A DNA stretch of 64,000 nucleotides from Flavobacteriales bacterium (lineage in GTDB: Bacteria; Bacteroidota; Bacteroidia; Flavobacteriales_F; PHOS-HE28). A program made the position numbers and the translations under genes. Within the stretch, counting starts at the first letter, position 1. The number at the start of each line of letters is the position of its first letter. This document shows, in pieces, positions 24,115 through 32,920 of the stretch. The notes under the pieces are model-generated. The model was not told where the DNA came from, did not search any database, and saw only the letters and a list, made by a program, of their open reading frames with translations. Location: NCBI GenBank assembly GCA_026129465.1, contig JAHCIA010000001.1, positions 2,555,964 to 2,619,963 of the forward strand, given 5' to 3'.

Positions 24115-26289
24115 ATGCGCCATTCGCCCATCATCGCAGGCATCGCCTTCGGGGCCATCGCCTGCCATTCCGGAACGAACATGGAAGAGACCATCCTGGC
24201 CACACCACCCGTGGCCGTCAAGAAGGATCATGCGATCACCGCGCATGGTCACACGCGTATCGATGAGTACCATTGGATGCGCCTGAGCGAGGAGCAACGG
24301 AACGCCGCCGAGCCCGATGCGCATACCCGCGAGGTGGTCGCCCATCTGGAGGCTGAGAACGCCTACACCGAAGCGGTGCTCCATCCTGTGAAGCAGCTGC
24401 GCGAGGACCTCTTCCTGGAGATGAAGGGACGCATCAAGGAGACCGACATGAGCGTGCCCTACCGGGAGAACGGGTATTGGTACCACCATCGCTTCGAGGA
24501 AGGGAAGGAGTATGCGATCCATGTGCGCCGCAAGGATGAAGTGGGATCGCCGGAGGTGGACATCCTGGACGAGAACAAGCTGGCCGAGGGGTCGAGCTTC
24601 TTCGATCTGGGCGACTATGATGTGGCGCCCGGCAACGGCATTGTGGCCTACAGCGTGGACCGGGTGGGCCGGCGCCAGTATGAGGTGCGCTTCCGCGACC
24701 TGGCCACCGGCAGGGACCTGCCCGATGTGATCACGAACACCGGGGGTGGTTGCGCGTGGGCCGACGACCGCCATGTGTTCTATCCGCGCAAGGACCACAC
24801 ACTGCGCAGCTACCGGATCTACCGGCATGTGATGGGCACCGACCCCGCCACCGACGAAGTGGTCTACGAGGAGAAGGACCCGGCATTCAGTTGCGATGTG
24901 TACCGCAGCCGGACCGACCGCATGGTGATCATCGTGACGGAGAGCACCATGAGCAGCGAGTACCACTATCTGCCCGTGGAGGAGCCGCTGGGCGGATTCC
25001 GTGTGTTCCTGCCGCGCGAACCGGAGCATGAGCACACCGCCATGCATGTGCCCGCGCACGATGGGAAGCCGGGCAAGTGGTACATCGTCACCAATTGGAA
25101 GGCGCGGAACTTCCGGTTGATGGAATGCGCCGAAAGCGACACACGCGACAAGCGCAAATGGCGGGAGGTACTGCCGCACCGCGAGGATGTGCTGTTGGAG
25201 GATGTGGATGTGTTCCGTCATCACCTGGTCTTCAGCGAGCGGAAGGAGGGTTTGACCCATCTGCGCATCCAGGACCTGCGCAATGGCCGAGAACATGAGA
25301 TCGCCTTCCACGATCCCGCGTACATGGCCTACACGGGCACCAACCCGGAATGGGACACGCACCTGCTGCGCTACGGCTACACCAGCATGACCACGCCCAG
25401 CAGCGTGTATGAGCATGACATGGACGCTTCCACGGACATCCTCTTGAAGCAGCAGGAAGTGCTCGGCACCTTCTCGCCGGAGGATTATGTGAGCGAGCGC
25501 ATCTGGGCACCGGCGCGTGATGGCGCGCGTGTGCCGGTGAGCATCGTGTACCGCAAGGGCACCCGGATCGACGGGTCCTCACCGCTGTTGCTCTATGGAT
25601 ACGGCAGCTATGGCTACAGCATCGATCCCGGATTCAGCAGTGCGCGCCTGAGCCTGATGGACCGCGGCTTCGTGTTCGCCATCGCGCACATCCGCGGTGG
25701 CGAAGAGTTGGGGCGCGCCTGGTACGAGAACGGCCGCATGGAACACAAGATGAACACCTTCACGGATCTCATCGATTGTGCCGATCATCTGGTGAAGGAG
25801 CGTTATGCGGACCCGAAGCGACTCTTTTGCATGGGTGGCAGCGCGGGCGGGTTGCTCGTGGGCGCCGTGGTGAACATGCGCCCCGAGTTGTGGAAAGGAG
25901 CCGTGGCCGAGGTGCCTTTCGTGGACGTGGTCAACACCATGCTCGATGACAGCATACCCCTCACCACCGGCGAGTTCGATGAATGGGGCGACCCGAAGGA
26001 CAAGGATGCGTACGAGCGCATGTTGTCCTATTCGCCCTACGACAATGTGCGCGACGCCACCTACCCCGCGATGCTCGTCACCACGGGCTTCCACGACAGC
26101 CAGGTGCAGTACTGGGAACCCGCCAAATGGGTGCAGCGCCTGCGCCGCCACCAGCAGGGCGATGCGCCGATCCTGTTGCACACCAACATGGACGCGGGCC
26201 ACGGTGGGGCCTCAGGGCGATTCGAGCGGTTGAAGGAGGTGGCCCTGAATTACGCGTTCCTGCTGTGGCAGGCGGGACTTGCAGGATAG
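24115..26289 (+). CDS. Prolyl oligopeptidase-family serine peptidase (S9A), lipoprotein
   Basis: 724 residues from the ATG at 24115. A short signal ending in AIAC (residues 14-17) looks like a lipobox, so the enzyme is likely anchored in the envelope. The N-terminal beta-propeller covers roughly residues 50-430, and the alpha/beta-hydrolase domain has the catalytic triad Ser576 (MGGSAGG), Asp661 (TGFHDSQV) and His696 (MDAGHGG). SPLLLYGYGSYGYS and AHIRGGEELGRAWYE are typical of oligopeptidase B/protease II. It would trim short peptides after basic or proline residues; specificity is not settled by the sequence. It is monocistronic as far as visible. Confidence 0.92.
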   Translation: MRHSPIIAGIAFGAIACHSGTNMEETILATPPVAVKKDHAITAHGHTRIDEYHWMRLSEEQRNAAEPDAHTREVVAHLEAENAYTEAVLHPVKQLREDLFLEMKGRIKETDMSVPYRENGYWYHHRFEEGKEYAIHVRRKDEVGSPEVDILDENKLAEGSSFFDLGDYDVAPGNGIVAYSVDRVGRRQYEVRFRDLATGRDLPDVITNTGGGCAWADDRHVFYPRKDHTLRSYRIYRHVMGTDPATDEVVYEEKDPAFSCDVYRSRTDRMVIIVTESTMSSEYHYLPVEEPLGGFRVFLPREPEHEHTAMHVPAHDGKPGKWYIVTNWKARNFRLMECAESDTRDKRKWREVLPHREDVLLEDVDVFRHHLVFSERKEGLTHLRIQDLRNGREHEIAFHDPAYMAYTGTNPEWDTHLLRYGYTSMTTPSSVYEHDMDASTDILLKQQEVLGTFSPEDYVSERIWAPARDGARVPVSIVYRKGTRIDGSSPLLLYGYGSYGYSIDPGFSSARLSLMDRGFVFAIAHIRGGEELGRAWYENGRMEHKMNTFTDLIDCADHLVKERYADPKRLFCMGGSAGGLLVGAVVNMRPELWKGAVAEVPFVDVVNTMLDDSIPLTTGEFDEWGDPKDKDAYERMLSYSPYDNVRDATYPAMLVTTGFHDSQVQYWEPAKWVQRLRRHQQGDAPILLHTNMDAGHGGASGRFERLKEVALNYAFLLWQAGLAG

Positions 26290-26294
26290 CGGGG

Positions 26295-26582
26295 TCAGCT
26301 CGCGAGGCTCTCGGCCCAGACGATCTCCTCGGGCCGCATGGGGATCACATGCACAGGGGTGCCTTCGCGCTGCAAGCGCTCGTAGTCGCGCACGCTGGCG
26401 AAGAACAAGTGCTTGGTGTCCTGGCCCTGGCCATGACGGTCGGTGCTCTCCACCTCCCACACCACGCCGTACACCTCCTTGCCCGAGCGGAGCTTGAAGC
26501 GGCAGTGCTTGTGCGCGAACTGGCGGAGGTGGGAGAATTCCATGTTGCCGATCGGATGCACGTGAAAAGTACAGCCATGCAT
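26295..26582 (-). CDS. Small conserved hypothetical protein (possible SH3/Sm-like barrel)
   Basis: 95 residues if it starts at the ATG at 26582; an ATG at 26543 (MEFSHLRQF) is equally possible, and the frame stays open up to a TTG at 26669, but that stretch is less GC-rich and looks intergenic. The segment CRFKLRSGKEVYGVVWEV resembles the first strands of small barrel folds such as Sm or SH3, followed by KHLFFASVRDYERL. No signal peptide is seen. It lies behind the DUF4837 lipoprotein on the same strand and ends 5 bp from the convergent peptidase gene. Function unknown. Confidence 0.6.
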   Translation of the reverse strand: MHGCTFHVHPIGNMEFSHLRQFAHKHCRFKLRSGKEVYGVVWEVESTDRHGQGQDTKHLFFASVRDYERLQREGTPVHVIPMRPEEIVWAESLAS

Positions 26583-26665
26583 CAAGGCATGTGCGGGGTA
26601 AATTTCAACAGATGTGGCGCCGCTGTTGATAACGGAATGCGCCACCCGATCCTTGTCGTTGGCCG

Positions 26666-27700
26666 TCAAGGAGATGCGTCGCCAGCGAAGCGCAGCGAGA
26701 AAACGAGCGCTTCCAGTTCGCGCATGTACTCGCGCTTGTCGAATTGCGGCGCGTAGGCGAACCCCTCCACGACAAGCAGCGTGTTGTCGCGTTCGTCGAT
26801 CGTGGAGAGGCTCACGAAAGGCCCGCCCATCTTGGCGCCGTGCATGCCGTAGAGGCCGTGCATCACGTAGGCGAAGCGCCCGTCCAGTCTGGTGGCGTGG
26901 CCCCCCGGCATCAGGTCGAGACCTTCGAAACCGCGCTGTACGATCATGTAGGACCCCTCTTTCGGGCCCTCGACGAAGGCGCGTGTGGTGGCGTCGCGCA
27001 GTTCCACCAGGTACGGAACAGTGAACGTACTGTCACTGGTGTAGGGGTGTCTGTGGATGAGCACGCCTTCTATCACGTTGTGTTCCAGTCCGCCGCCGCT
27101 CATCAAGCGATCGCGTTGCAGCCATGCGAAGTCCTTTTCCTGTCTGACGACGCGGTATCCGCCGGGGATGTCGAGGTCGATCCCAAAGGCCGTTTGGATG
27201 CTGCTCGCGATCGCGGCATCGCGCTCCTTGCGCAGGCGTGCGGCCACACGCCCGCGCTGGTGCTCGTCGAATTGTTCCGCGGCATCGGGTCCTTCACGTT
27301 GCATCAAGGCGATCCAGGTGTCGGGGTCACGCGCGGCGATGCGCACCAGCAATTGTCCGCGCGCATGTCGATCGCGGTACATGCCGGCGCCCGTGCTGTC
27401 GGCCTCACCACCAATGGCGGCATACAGCACCGAATGATGCACGCTCAACAGGCCGCTGAAATTCTCGGATGTCGTCTGCGCCACCTTGAAGCGCGCCTCG
27501 CGTTGCGGCAGGCCCATGATGGGTTGTTCCAGGATGCTGCGCACCGCGGCGCCCGGTGCGCCCTCCCAGTGTCCTTTGGACATCACCACCAGCACTTCGC
27601 CTTGGCCACCCGCGGCTTCCGGCAGGTGGGTGCCGCCACCGCCGCACGCCATCGCCAGCAAGAGGCAGGGCATGACCAACACGACGGATCGCGGCATCAT
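26666..27700 (-). CDS. DUF4837-family lipoprotein
   Basis: 344 residues from the ATG at 27700 (MMPRSVVLVMPCLLLAMACGG), with a lipobox LAMAC. The mature part begins EVLVVMSKGHWEG and contains paired alpha/beta segments with FVEGPKEGSYMIVQRGFEGL and YVMHGLYGM, matching the DUF4837 family of Bacteroidota lipoproteins, whose function is unknown. Its start overlaps the stop of the upstream lytic transglycosylase by 4 bp (ATGA), so a role in cell-wall turnover is a reasonable guess from context only. Confidence 0.8.
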   Translation of the reverse strand: MMPRSVVLVMPCLLLAMACGGGGTHLPEAAGGQGEVLVVMSKGHWEGAPGAAVRSILEQPIMGLPQREARFKVAQTTSENFSGLLSVHHSVLYAAIGGEADSTGAGMYRDRHARGQLLVRIAARDPDTWIALMQREGPDAAEQFDEHQRGRVAARLRKERDAAIASSIQTAFGIDLDIPGGYRVVRQEKDFAWLQRDRLMSGGGLEHNVIEGVLIHRHPYTSDSTFTVPYLVELRDATTRAFVEGPKEGSYMIVQRGFEGLDLMPGGHATRLDGRFAYVMHGLYGMHGAKMGGPFVSLSTIDERDNTLLVVEGFAYAPQFDKREYMRELEALVFSLRFAGDASP

Positions 27701-29007
27701 GCTTTGGGACCTTGCTGCACCACGAGCTTCTGTCCTGCGCGGATCATGTCGCTGCGCAGCCCGTTCCATCGCTTCAGGTCGGTCACGCTCACGCCGTACT
27801 TCCTGGCGATCACGCCCAGCGATTCGCCACTGCGCACCGTATGTGTGCGGTCCTGGTTCGCGCCCGCTGCCGGCCGGGCCTGTACCGCTGGACCGGCTGG
27901 GGCGTGCGTGGACAAGGCAGGGGCCTTGTTGTTGCTCAGGTACTGGTAGCGCAAGCTGTCCTCATGCCCCACGAATTGACCGGCGATTTCGCGTGGCAGG
28001 TAGAGTGTCACAGGGTGCTCCACATCGGGCACGATGCCGCGCTTGAAGGTGGGGTTCATCAGCAACATCTCCTCTTCCGATGCGCCCATGAAGCGTGCAG
28101 CGTTGGCGAGATCGAGCGGAAAGCACACCTGCACGGTGTCCATCTCGTAACTGCAGTAGGTGGGGCTCACGGGATAGATGTTGTGGTCGGCGTGGTGCGT
28201 GAAGAGGTAGTTCACCGCGATGAAGGCGGGCACGTAGCCGCGGGTCTCGCGGGGCAGGTGTTCGTAGATGGTCCAGTAGTTCTTCTGGCCACCGCTGCGC
28301 CGGATGGCCTTGTTGACGTTGCCCGGCCCGCAGTTGTATGCGGCCATGGCCATCTCCCAATCGTCATAGAGTTTGTACAGGTACTTCAGGTATCGGCAGG
28401 CGGCCTCGGTGCTCTTGTACACATCGTGCCGCTCATCGATGTAGCTGTCCGCATGCAGGCCGAAGAGCTTGCCTGTGGGCAGCATGAACTGCCACAAGCC
28501 CACTGCTCCGGCGCGACTGCGCGCGGCGGGGTTGAGCGCGCTCTCCACCACGGCGAGGTATTTCATCTCCAGCGGAATGCCGTGCCGGTCCAGCGCCTCC
28601 TCGAATACGGGGAAGTAGAGTTCGGCAAGGCCCAGCATGCGGCCGCTCATTTCGCGCTTGCGCACCACGTACAGGTCGATGTAGCTCTGTACCACCCGGT
28701 TGTAGGTGAGGTCGAAGGGCGTGGCGGCATCGAGCACGGCCAGCCGGTGGCGCATGGTCTCCTCCGGCCAGGAGGGCACCTCGTCCGCAGCGAAGCCATG
28801 CCGGTTGTGGTGTGCCGTATCGGTGGTGAAGCGCGCGTATTTGATCCAGGGCAGCATGGCCAGTTCATCCAGGCGGGCCACCACGGGGTCGTCGGGCGGC
28901 AGGCGCACGGGGCGCGCATCGGGATCGCCATCATCCTGCGCCCGGAGCAGGGCGCAGGGAAGGACCGCGAGCAGGGCGAAGTATCGAAGAGAGGGCATGT
29001 TCCGCAT
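27697..29007 (-). CDS. Membrane-bound lytic murein transglycosylase with LysM domain
   Basis: 436 residues from the ATG at 29007 (or 28998). A signal peptide (MRNMPSLRYFALLAVLPCALLRAQ) precedes an SLT domain at about residues 135-290: MKYLAVVESALNPAARSRAGAVGLWQFM holds the catalytic Glu155, and AAYNCGPGNVNKAIRRSGG is the second signature. A C-terminal LysM domain (THTVRSGESLGVIARKYGVS...AGQKLVVQQ) binds peptidoglycan. This is the MltD-like arrangement; it cleaves glycan strands to 1,6-anhydro-muropeptides. It is translationally coupled to the DUF4837 gene and has a promoter octamer about 19 bp upstream. Confidence 0.93.
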   Translation of the reverse strand: MRNMPSLRYFALLAVLPCALLRAQDDGDPDARPVRLPPDDPVVARLDELAMLPWIKYARFTTDTAHHNRHGFAADEVPSWPEETMRHRLAVLDAATPFDLTYNRVVQSYIDLYVVRKREMSGRMLGLAELYFPVFEEALDRHGIPLEMKYLAVVESALNPAARSRAGAVGLWQFMLPTGKLFGLHADSYIDERHDVYKSTEAACRYLKYLYKLYDDWEMAMAAYNCGPGNVNKAIRRSGGQKNYWTIYEHLPRETRGYVPAFIAVNYLFTHHADHNIYPVSPTYCSYEMDTVQVCFPLDLANAARFMGASEEEMLLMNPTFKRGIVPDVEHPVTLYLPREIAGQFVGHEDSLRYQYLSNNKAPALSTHAPAGPAVQARPAAGANQDRTHTVRSGESLGVIARKYGVSVTDLKRWNGLRSDMIRAGQKLVVQQGPKA

Positions 29008-29025
29008 CGGTTGTATCGGCAGAGC

Positions 29026-29033
29026 CGAAGGTA
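29026..29033 (-). promoter_or_regulatory. Promoter-like octamer TACCTTCG before the lytic transglycosylase
   Basis: Minus-strand TACCTTCG ends 18 bases before the ATG at 29007 in the 96-bp gap after gatA. Confidence 0.4.
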
Positions 29034-29103
29034 CCCTTAGTACGCGCGGCGGCCTGGCTTGTTGTGGCCGTTCCTCGTCCACGATCGCGTGTGGAAGCAC
29101 GCC

Positions 29104-30504
29104 TCAAGCGAACAGGTGGTGCGCGGCGGCGAGCAGCTTCGCCTCCTCAAAGGGCGCCGCCATCAACTGGATGCCGAAGGGCAGCCCGTTGCTGTGCGTT
29201 CCGGTGGGCATGCTGACCGCGGGCGTGCCGGTGAGGTTGGCCTGCACGGTGAAGATGTCCTGCAGGTACATGGCCACGGGATCCTTTACCGCGCCTTGGG
29301 CGAAAGCGGTGCCAGGGCAGGTGGGGCCCATCAGCAGGTCGTAGGTCTTGCAAGCGGCCAGTGTGCGATCGCGCAGGATGCGGCGAACGCGTTGGGCCTG
29401 GGCATAGTAGGCATCGTAGTAGCCGGCGCTGAGCACGAAGGTGCCCAGGAGGATCCGGCGCTTTACCTCGGCTCCGAAGCCTTCGGTGCGGCTGAGCCGG
29501 TAGGTCTCGTCCACGCCTTGGGCCCTGGTGCTGCGGTGGCCGTAGTGGATGCCATCGAAGCGGGCCAGGTTGCTGCTCGCTTCGGCCGTGGCCAGGATGT
29601 AGTAGGTGGGCACCTGGTGGTCCAGCAGTGGCACTTCCACCGGCTCCACGGTGTGGCCTTCCGCCTTCAGCCGGTCGATCCTGTCCTGCAAGTGCGCCAC
29701 GACCTCGGGGTCCATGCCGGCCCGCTGGAGCCCTTCGCGGAAGTAGCCGATGCGCAGCTTGCCCGGATGTTCCAAAGTCACCCGCTCCACGGGCCTGCGG
29801 CTGGTGGTGCTGTCCTTCGGGTCCCGCCCCGCCATGGTCACGTACAAGGCGGCGGCGGTGGGCACATCACGCGTAAAGGGACCGATCTGGTCGAAGCTGC
29901 TGGCGAAGGCGATGAGGCCATGGCGGCTGATCCGGCCATAGGTGGGCTTGAAACCCACGGTGCCGGTGAAGGAGGCGGGCTGTCGGATGGAGCCCCCGGT
30001 ATCGCTGCCGAGGGCGGCATGAGCGATGCCTGCCGCCACGGCCACGGCCGAACCGCCGCTGCTGCCGCCGGGCACCATGCTCTTATCGAGCGGGTTCAAC
30101 ACCGGGCCGTAGGCGCTGTTCTCGTTGCTGCTGCCCATGGCGAACTCGTCGCAATTGGTTCGGCCGATGATCACCGCGTCGGCGGCGAGCAGGCGTTCCA
30201 CGGCGGTGGCGCTGTACAGGCTGGTGAAGCCTTCCAGGATGCGCGAGGCTGCGCCGACCCGGTGGCCCTTGTAACAGATGTTGTCTTTCAGCGCGATGAC
30301 AAGACCCGCCAAGGGCCCTGCGGAACCCGCCCGAACCCGAGCGTCAACCTGGGAGGCCTGTTCCATGGCGCTGCCAGCGAAGAGTTCCAGGAATGCGTTC
30401 AATTCTCCGGCCTCGCGGGCTTTGGCAAGCGCCTGTTCCGTGGCGGCCACCACGGTGGCGCCCTGCGCCAGCTTGGCGCGGGCATCGCTCAGGGTGTCGG
30501 CCAT
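29104..30504 (-). CDS. gatA: Asp-tRNA(Asn)/Glu-tRNA(Gln) amidotransferase subunit A
   Basis: 466 residues, amidase-signature family. The Ser-cisSer-Lys triad is visible: the lysine in VIALKDNICYKGH, and the serines in GGSSGGSAVAVAAG and GSDTGGSIRQPAS. GatA releases ammonia from glutamine for amidation of misacylated tRNA and works with GatB and GatC, which are not in the window. The SNENSAYGPVLNP segment and full length favour GatA over generic amidases. It starts 4 bp after the tatA stop, so the two are co-transcribed. Confidence 0.94.
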   Translation of the reverse strand: MADTLSDARAKLAQGATVVAATEQALAKAREAGELNAFLELFAGSAMEQASQVDARVRAGSAGPLAGLVIALKDNICYKGHRVGAASRILEGFTSLYSATAVERLLAADAVIIGRTNCDEFAMGSSNENSAYGPVLNPLDKSMVPGGSSGGSAVAVAAGIAHAALGSDTGGSIRQPASFTGTVGFKPTYGRISRHGLIAFASSFDQIGPFTRDVPTAAALYVTMAGRDPKDSTTSRRPVERVTLEHPGKLRIGYFREGLQRAGMDPEVVAHLQDRIDRLKAEGHTVEPVEVPLLDHQVPTYYILATAEASSNLARFDGIHYGHRSTRAQGVDETYRLSRTEGFGAEVKRRILLGTFVLSAGYYDAYYAQAQRVRRILRDRTLAACKTYDLLMGPTCPGTAFAQGAVKDPVAMYLQDIFTVQANLTGTPAVSMPTGTHSNGLPFGIQLMAAPFEEAKLLAAAHHLFA

Positions 30505-30508
30505 GGGC

Positions 30509-30706
30509 TTACTTCCCGTCCTCCTTCTTGGGCTCCCCCTTGGCGTCCTTGCTGGCGTCCTTGAACTCCTTCATGCCCTGGCCCAGCCCGCGCATGAGTT
30601 CGGGGATCTTCTTGCCGCCGAAAAGGAGCAGCACCACCAGCACGATGAGGATGATCTGCCAGGGGCCCACCCAGCCGAGCAGGATGGAAAGTGGAAGTGA
30701 GGTCAT
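30509..30706 (-). CDS. tatA: Sec-independent translocase protein TatA
   Basis: 65 residues from the ATG at 30706 (an ATG at 30712 adds two). One N-terminal transmembrane helix ([35 protein letters not shown]), with the [14 protein letters not shown] hinge and amphipathic helix, is diagnostic of TatA/E. A lysine-rich tail follows. TatA forms the pore that lets folded proteins cross the inner membrane. TatC is not in the window. It leads the tatA-gatA pair and has its own promoter octamer. Confidence 0.94.
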   Translation of the reverse strand: MTSLPLSILLGWVGPWQIILIVLVVLLLFGGKKIPELMRGLGQGMKEFKDASKDAKGEPKKEDGK

Positions 30707-30733
30707 GGCCATGGGGCTTGGGGGTACGGAGGC

Positions 30734-30741
30734 CAAAGGTA
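30734..30741 (-). promoter_or_regulatory. Promoter -7 octamer TACCTTTG before tatA-gatA
   Basis: Minus-strand TACCTTTG, an exact TAnnTTTG match, lies 27 bases before the tatA ATG at 30706 in the 81-bp gap behind the M23 gene. Confidence 0.5.
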
Positions 30742-30787
30742 GCGCGGGCTTCCGGTCCCGCGCGCCGAATATCGGCAGGGTTCCCGC

Positions 30788-32026
30788 TCAGCGGAAGAGC
30801 CAATGGGCCGGATCCACCTTCACCAGACCATCCGGGGTCACCTTCCAGATCTCCAGGTGGGCCTTGCTTCCATCGTCATCGGTGAGCACCGTGCCGATCA
30901 CCTGCTTGGTGTCCACCTTCTGGCCCTTGGTCACGCTCACCTCGCGCAGGTTGCTGTACACACTGCGGTACACACCATGGCCGATGATGACCGCCTTGCC
31001 GGCGCCGGGCATCACGATCACGCTGGTGACCTCGCCGCGGAACACGGCCCGCACATTCGCGCCCTTCTCGGTGGTGATGTCCACGCCATTGTTCTCGATG
31101 ATGATGCCGGGGAGCACCGGGTGGTTCTGTTTGCCGAAGCCACTGGTGATCACGCCCTTTTCCACCGGCCAGGGCAACTTGCCCTTGTTCTTCTCGAAAT
31201 CGGCATTGAGCTCCTTGGCCTCGGGCGTGAGGCTGATATCCAGTTTGCCGCCGGCTGCGGCACCACTGCCCGGCTTGGGTTTCAGTTCGGCCTCTATGGC
31301 CTTGCGGATGGCGTCGTTCAGTTCTTTGCGTTGCTGCTCCTGTCGCCGCTGGGTCTCGCGCAGCCGGCCCTCCTCCTTCTGCAACCCGGTCAGCGCGCTC
31401 TGCCGCACGTTGCGGTCGCCTGCGAGCCGTTGTTTCTCGCTTTGCTGCTGCCCCAGCAGACGGTCCTTTTCGGCGCGCTGTTCCTTCAACGAGGCCAGCC
31501 GTGCTTCGATGGCCTCGCGGGTCTCATCGATCAGGGCGGCCTGGCGCTTCCGCCCTTCGGCGATCTGGTTCAGATAGCGGCTGCGCCGGAAGGCCTGTTG
31601 GAAATCCGCGGCGGCGAAGACGTAGCTGAGGCGGTCGTATGCGCTTCGGTTGCGGTAGGCGAAGAGCAGCATGCGCGCATACTCCTCCTTCAGGGCTTCC
31701 AGATCGGCGTTGAGTGAGGCGACCATCTGCTCGTCCTCGGCGATGCGCCCATCGATCCGGCGGAGTTCGCCGTTCATGGTGGAGATGAGTTGTTCACGCG
31801 CGCGGATCTGGCTTTCCAGCAGGGCCAGTTGTTCCTGTGTCACGCGTTGTTCCTTGCGTGCCTGTTCGATCAGCGCCGTGGTGGTGCGGATCTGCTTGTC
31901 GAGCGCTTCGCGCTTCTTCTCCAGTTCCTTGCGGTTCTGCGGGAACGCCAGCGCTGAGAGCACGCAGAACACAAGCACCAATGCGGGGCGCATCAATGGT
32001 TGGAGCGTTCGTCGCACGGTGCGCAT
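30788..32026 (-). CDS. EnvC-like murein hydrolase activator (degenerate M23 domain)
   Basis: 412 residues. A signal peptide (LVLFCVLSALAFPQ) is followed by two long coiled-coil stretches (about residues 35-265, rich in Glu, Arg, Gln and Leu) and a C-terminal LytM/M23 domain (292-412). Active M23 peptidases carry H-x3-D and H-x-H motifs. Here the first reads NNGVD, with Asn312 in place of the zinc His and Asp316 kept, and the second reads KAH, with Lys388 in place of the catalytic His and His390 kept. This fits EnvC/NlpD-type proteins that activate amidases at the septum instead of cutting peptidoglycan. It lies 3 bp after the DUF4292 gene. Confidence 0.87.
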   Translation of the reverse strand: MRTVRRTLQPLMRPALVLVFCVLSALAFPQNRKELEKKREALDKQIRTTTALIEQARKEQRVTQEQLALLESQIRAREQLISTMNGELRRIDGRIAEDEQMVASLNADLEALKEEYARMLLFAYRNRSAYDRLSYVFAAADFQQAFRRSRYLNQIAEGRKRQAALIDETREAIEARLASLKEQRAEKDRLLGQQQSEKQRLAGDRNVRQSALTGLQKEEGRLRETQRRQEQQRKELNDAIRKAIEAELKPKPGSGAAAGGKLDISLTPEAKELNADFEKNKGKLPWPVEKGVITSGFGKQNHPVLPGIIIENNGVDITTEKGANVRAVFRGEVTSVIVMPGAGKAVIIGHGVYRSVYSNLREVSVTKGQKVDTKQVIGTVLTDDDGSKAHLEIWKVTPDGLVKVDPAHWLFR

Positions 32027-32029
32027 GGC

Positions 32030-32920
32030 TCAGGGCATGGGGGTGAATTTCTCGGGGATCCGGAAGTTCATCTGCAGGGGGCCTGTGGCGCTGATACGCG
32101 ATAGTTCGAAGGTGCCGCTGGCCTGCCTGCCCGGTTCGCTCAGTGTGATGCGTATGCGTGAGGGCAGAAGGCCCTCCTCCGGACCGCCACGCTCTTCATA
32201 ACGCACATCGGCGGTCTGGTCGCGCACCAGGTCGGCGATCTGCACGCGGGTCACGCGGAAATCCTCCGGCTCGAACCAGTAGCGCATGACGATCGCCTCC
32301 TTCTCCTCGGCCTTGCGCAGGGTGCGCTCCAGGCGGCGTTCGGGCATGCCGGGTTCGCGGACCAGCGTATCCACAGGGGTCACCTCTTCCGCGGCGCGGA
32401 TGAAGCGGCGCTTTTCACGACTGGTGAGCAGGTATTGCCCGTCCTCGCGATCGCTGCGGTATTTCTCCTCGGGATCGAGTCCGATGGCCTTGCCGAGCAG
32501 CGCCTGCTGGAGCAGGGCGAGGCTGGGGCGCACACCGAATTTGGTGGCCGCCGCCGCCGTGTCGCCCACGAAGTACTGGTCGGCCAGCTTGTCCATGATG
32601 AAAAGGCTGTCCGCGGTAAGCAGTATGCGGGCCACCTCGATGCCCAGCGCCGGCACCACGCTGATCCAGGCCGCGCTGTCCTCCACAGAGCGGATGTGGG
32701 CCTTGAAAGAGCGGCCGGAATCGGACAGCTTCACACTCACCGACGCACGTGCGCTGTAGTAGCGGATGGTGTCCCGCTCATGGGTGAGGGCGCGTTCCAG
32801 GATGCGTTCCGCCGAGCGGGCGGGGATCTCGCCGCCGATGATGGGCAGGGGCTTGCCACTCTTGCATGCCGCGGTGGCGACCAGCGCCACCAGCAGCACA
32901 GACCGGCCGCCCATGTTCAT
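32030..32920 (-). CDS. DUF4292-family lipoprotein
   Basis: 296 residues from the ATG at 32920, which overlaps the stop of the upstream TPR gene by 4 bp. The signal MNMGGRSVLLVALVATAAC ends in a lipobox. The body has DTIRYYSARASVSVKLSDSGRSFKAHIRSVEDSAAWISV and ADQYFVGD segments, the LolA/LppM-like curved sheet pattern of DUF4292, a Bacteroidota envelope family. By fold analogy it may bind a lipid or lipoprotein; this is not shown by the sequence. It belongs to the flippase-dut-NTase-TPR-DUF4292-EnvC gene string. Confidence 0.8.
   Translation of the reverse strand: MNMGGRSVLLVALVATAACKSGKPLPIIGGEIPARSAERILERALTHERDTIRYYSARASVSVKLSDSGRSFKAHIRSVEDSAAWISVVPALGIEVARILLTADSLFIMDKLADQYFVGDTAAAATKFGVRPSLALLQQALLGKAIGLDPEEKYRSDREDGQYLLTSREKRRFIRAAEEVTPVDTLVREPGMPERRLERTLRKAEEKEAIVMRYWFEPEDFRVTRVQIADLVRDQTADVRYEERGGPEEGLLPSRIRITLSEPGRQASGTFELSRISATGPLQMNFRIPEKFTPMP

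Noticed and set aside
30788..32026. Active M23 metallopeptidase
   Set aside because: Two of the four active-site residues are replaced (NNGVD and KAH), so an EnvC-type activator fits better.
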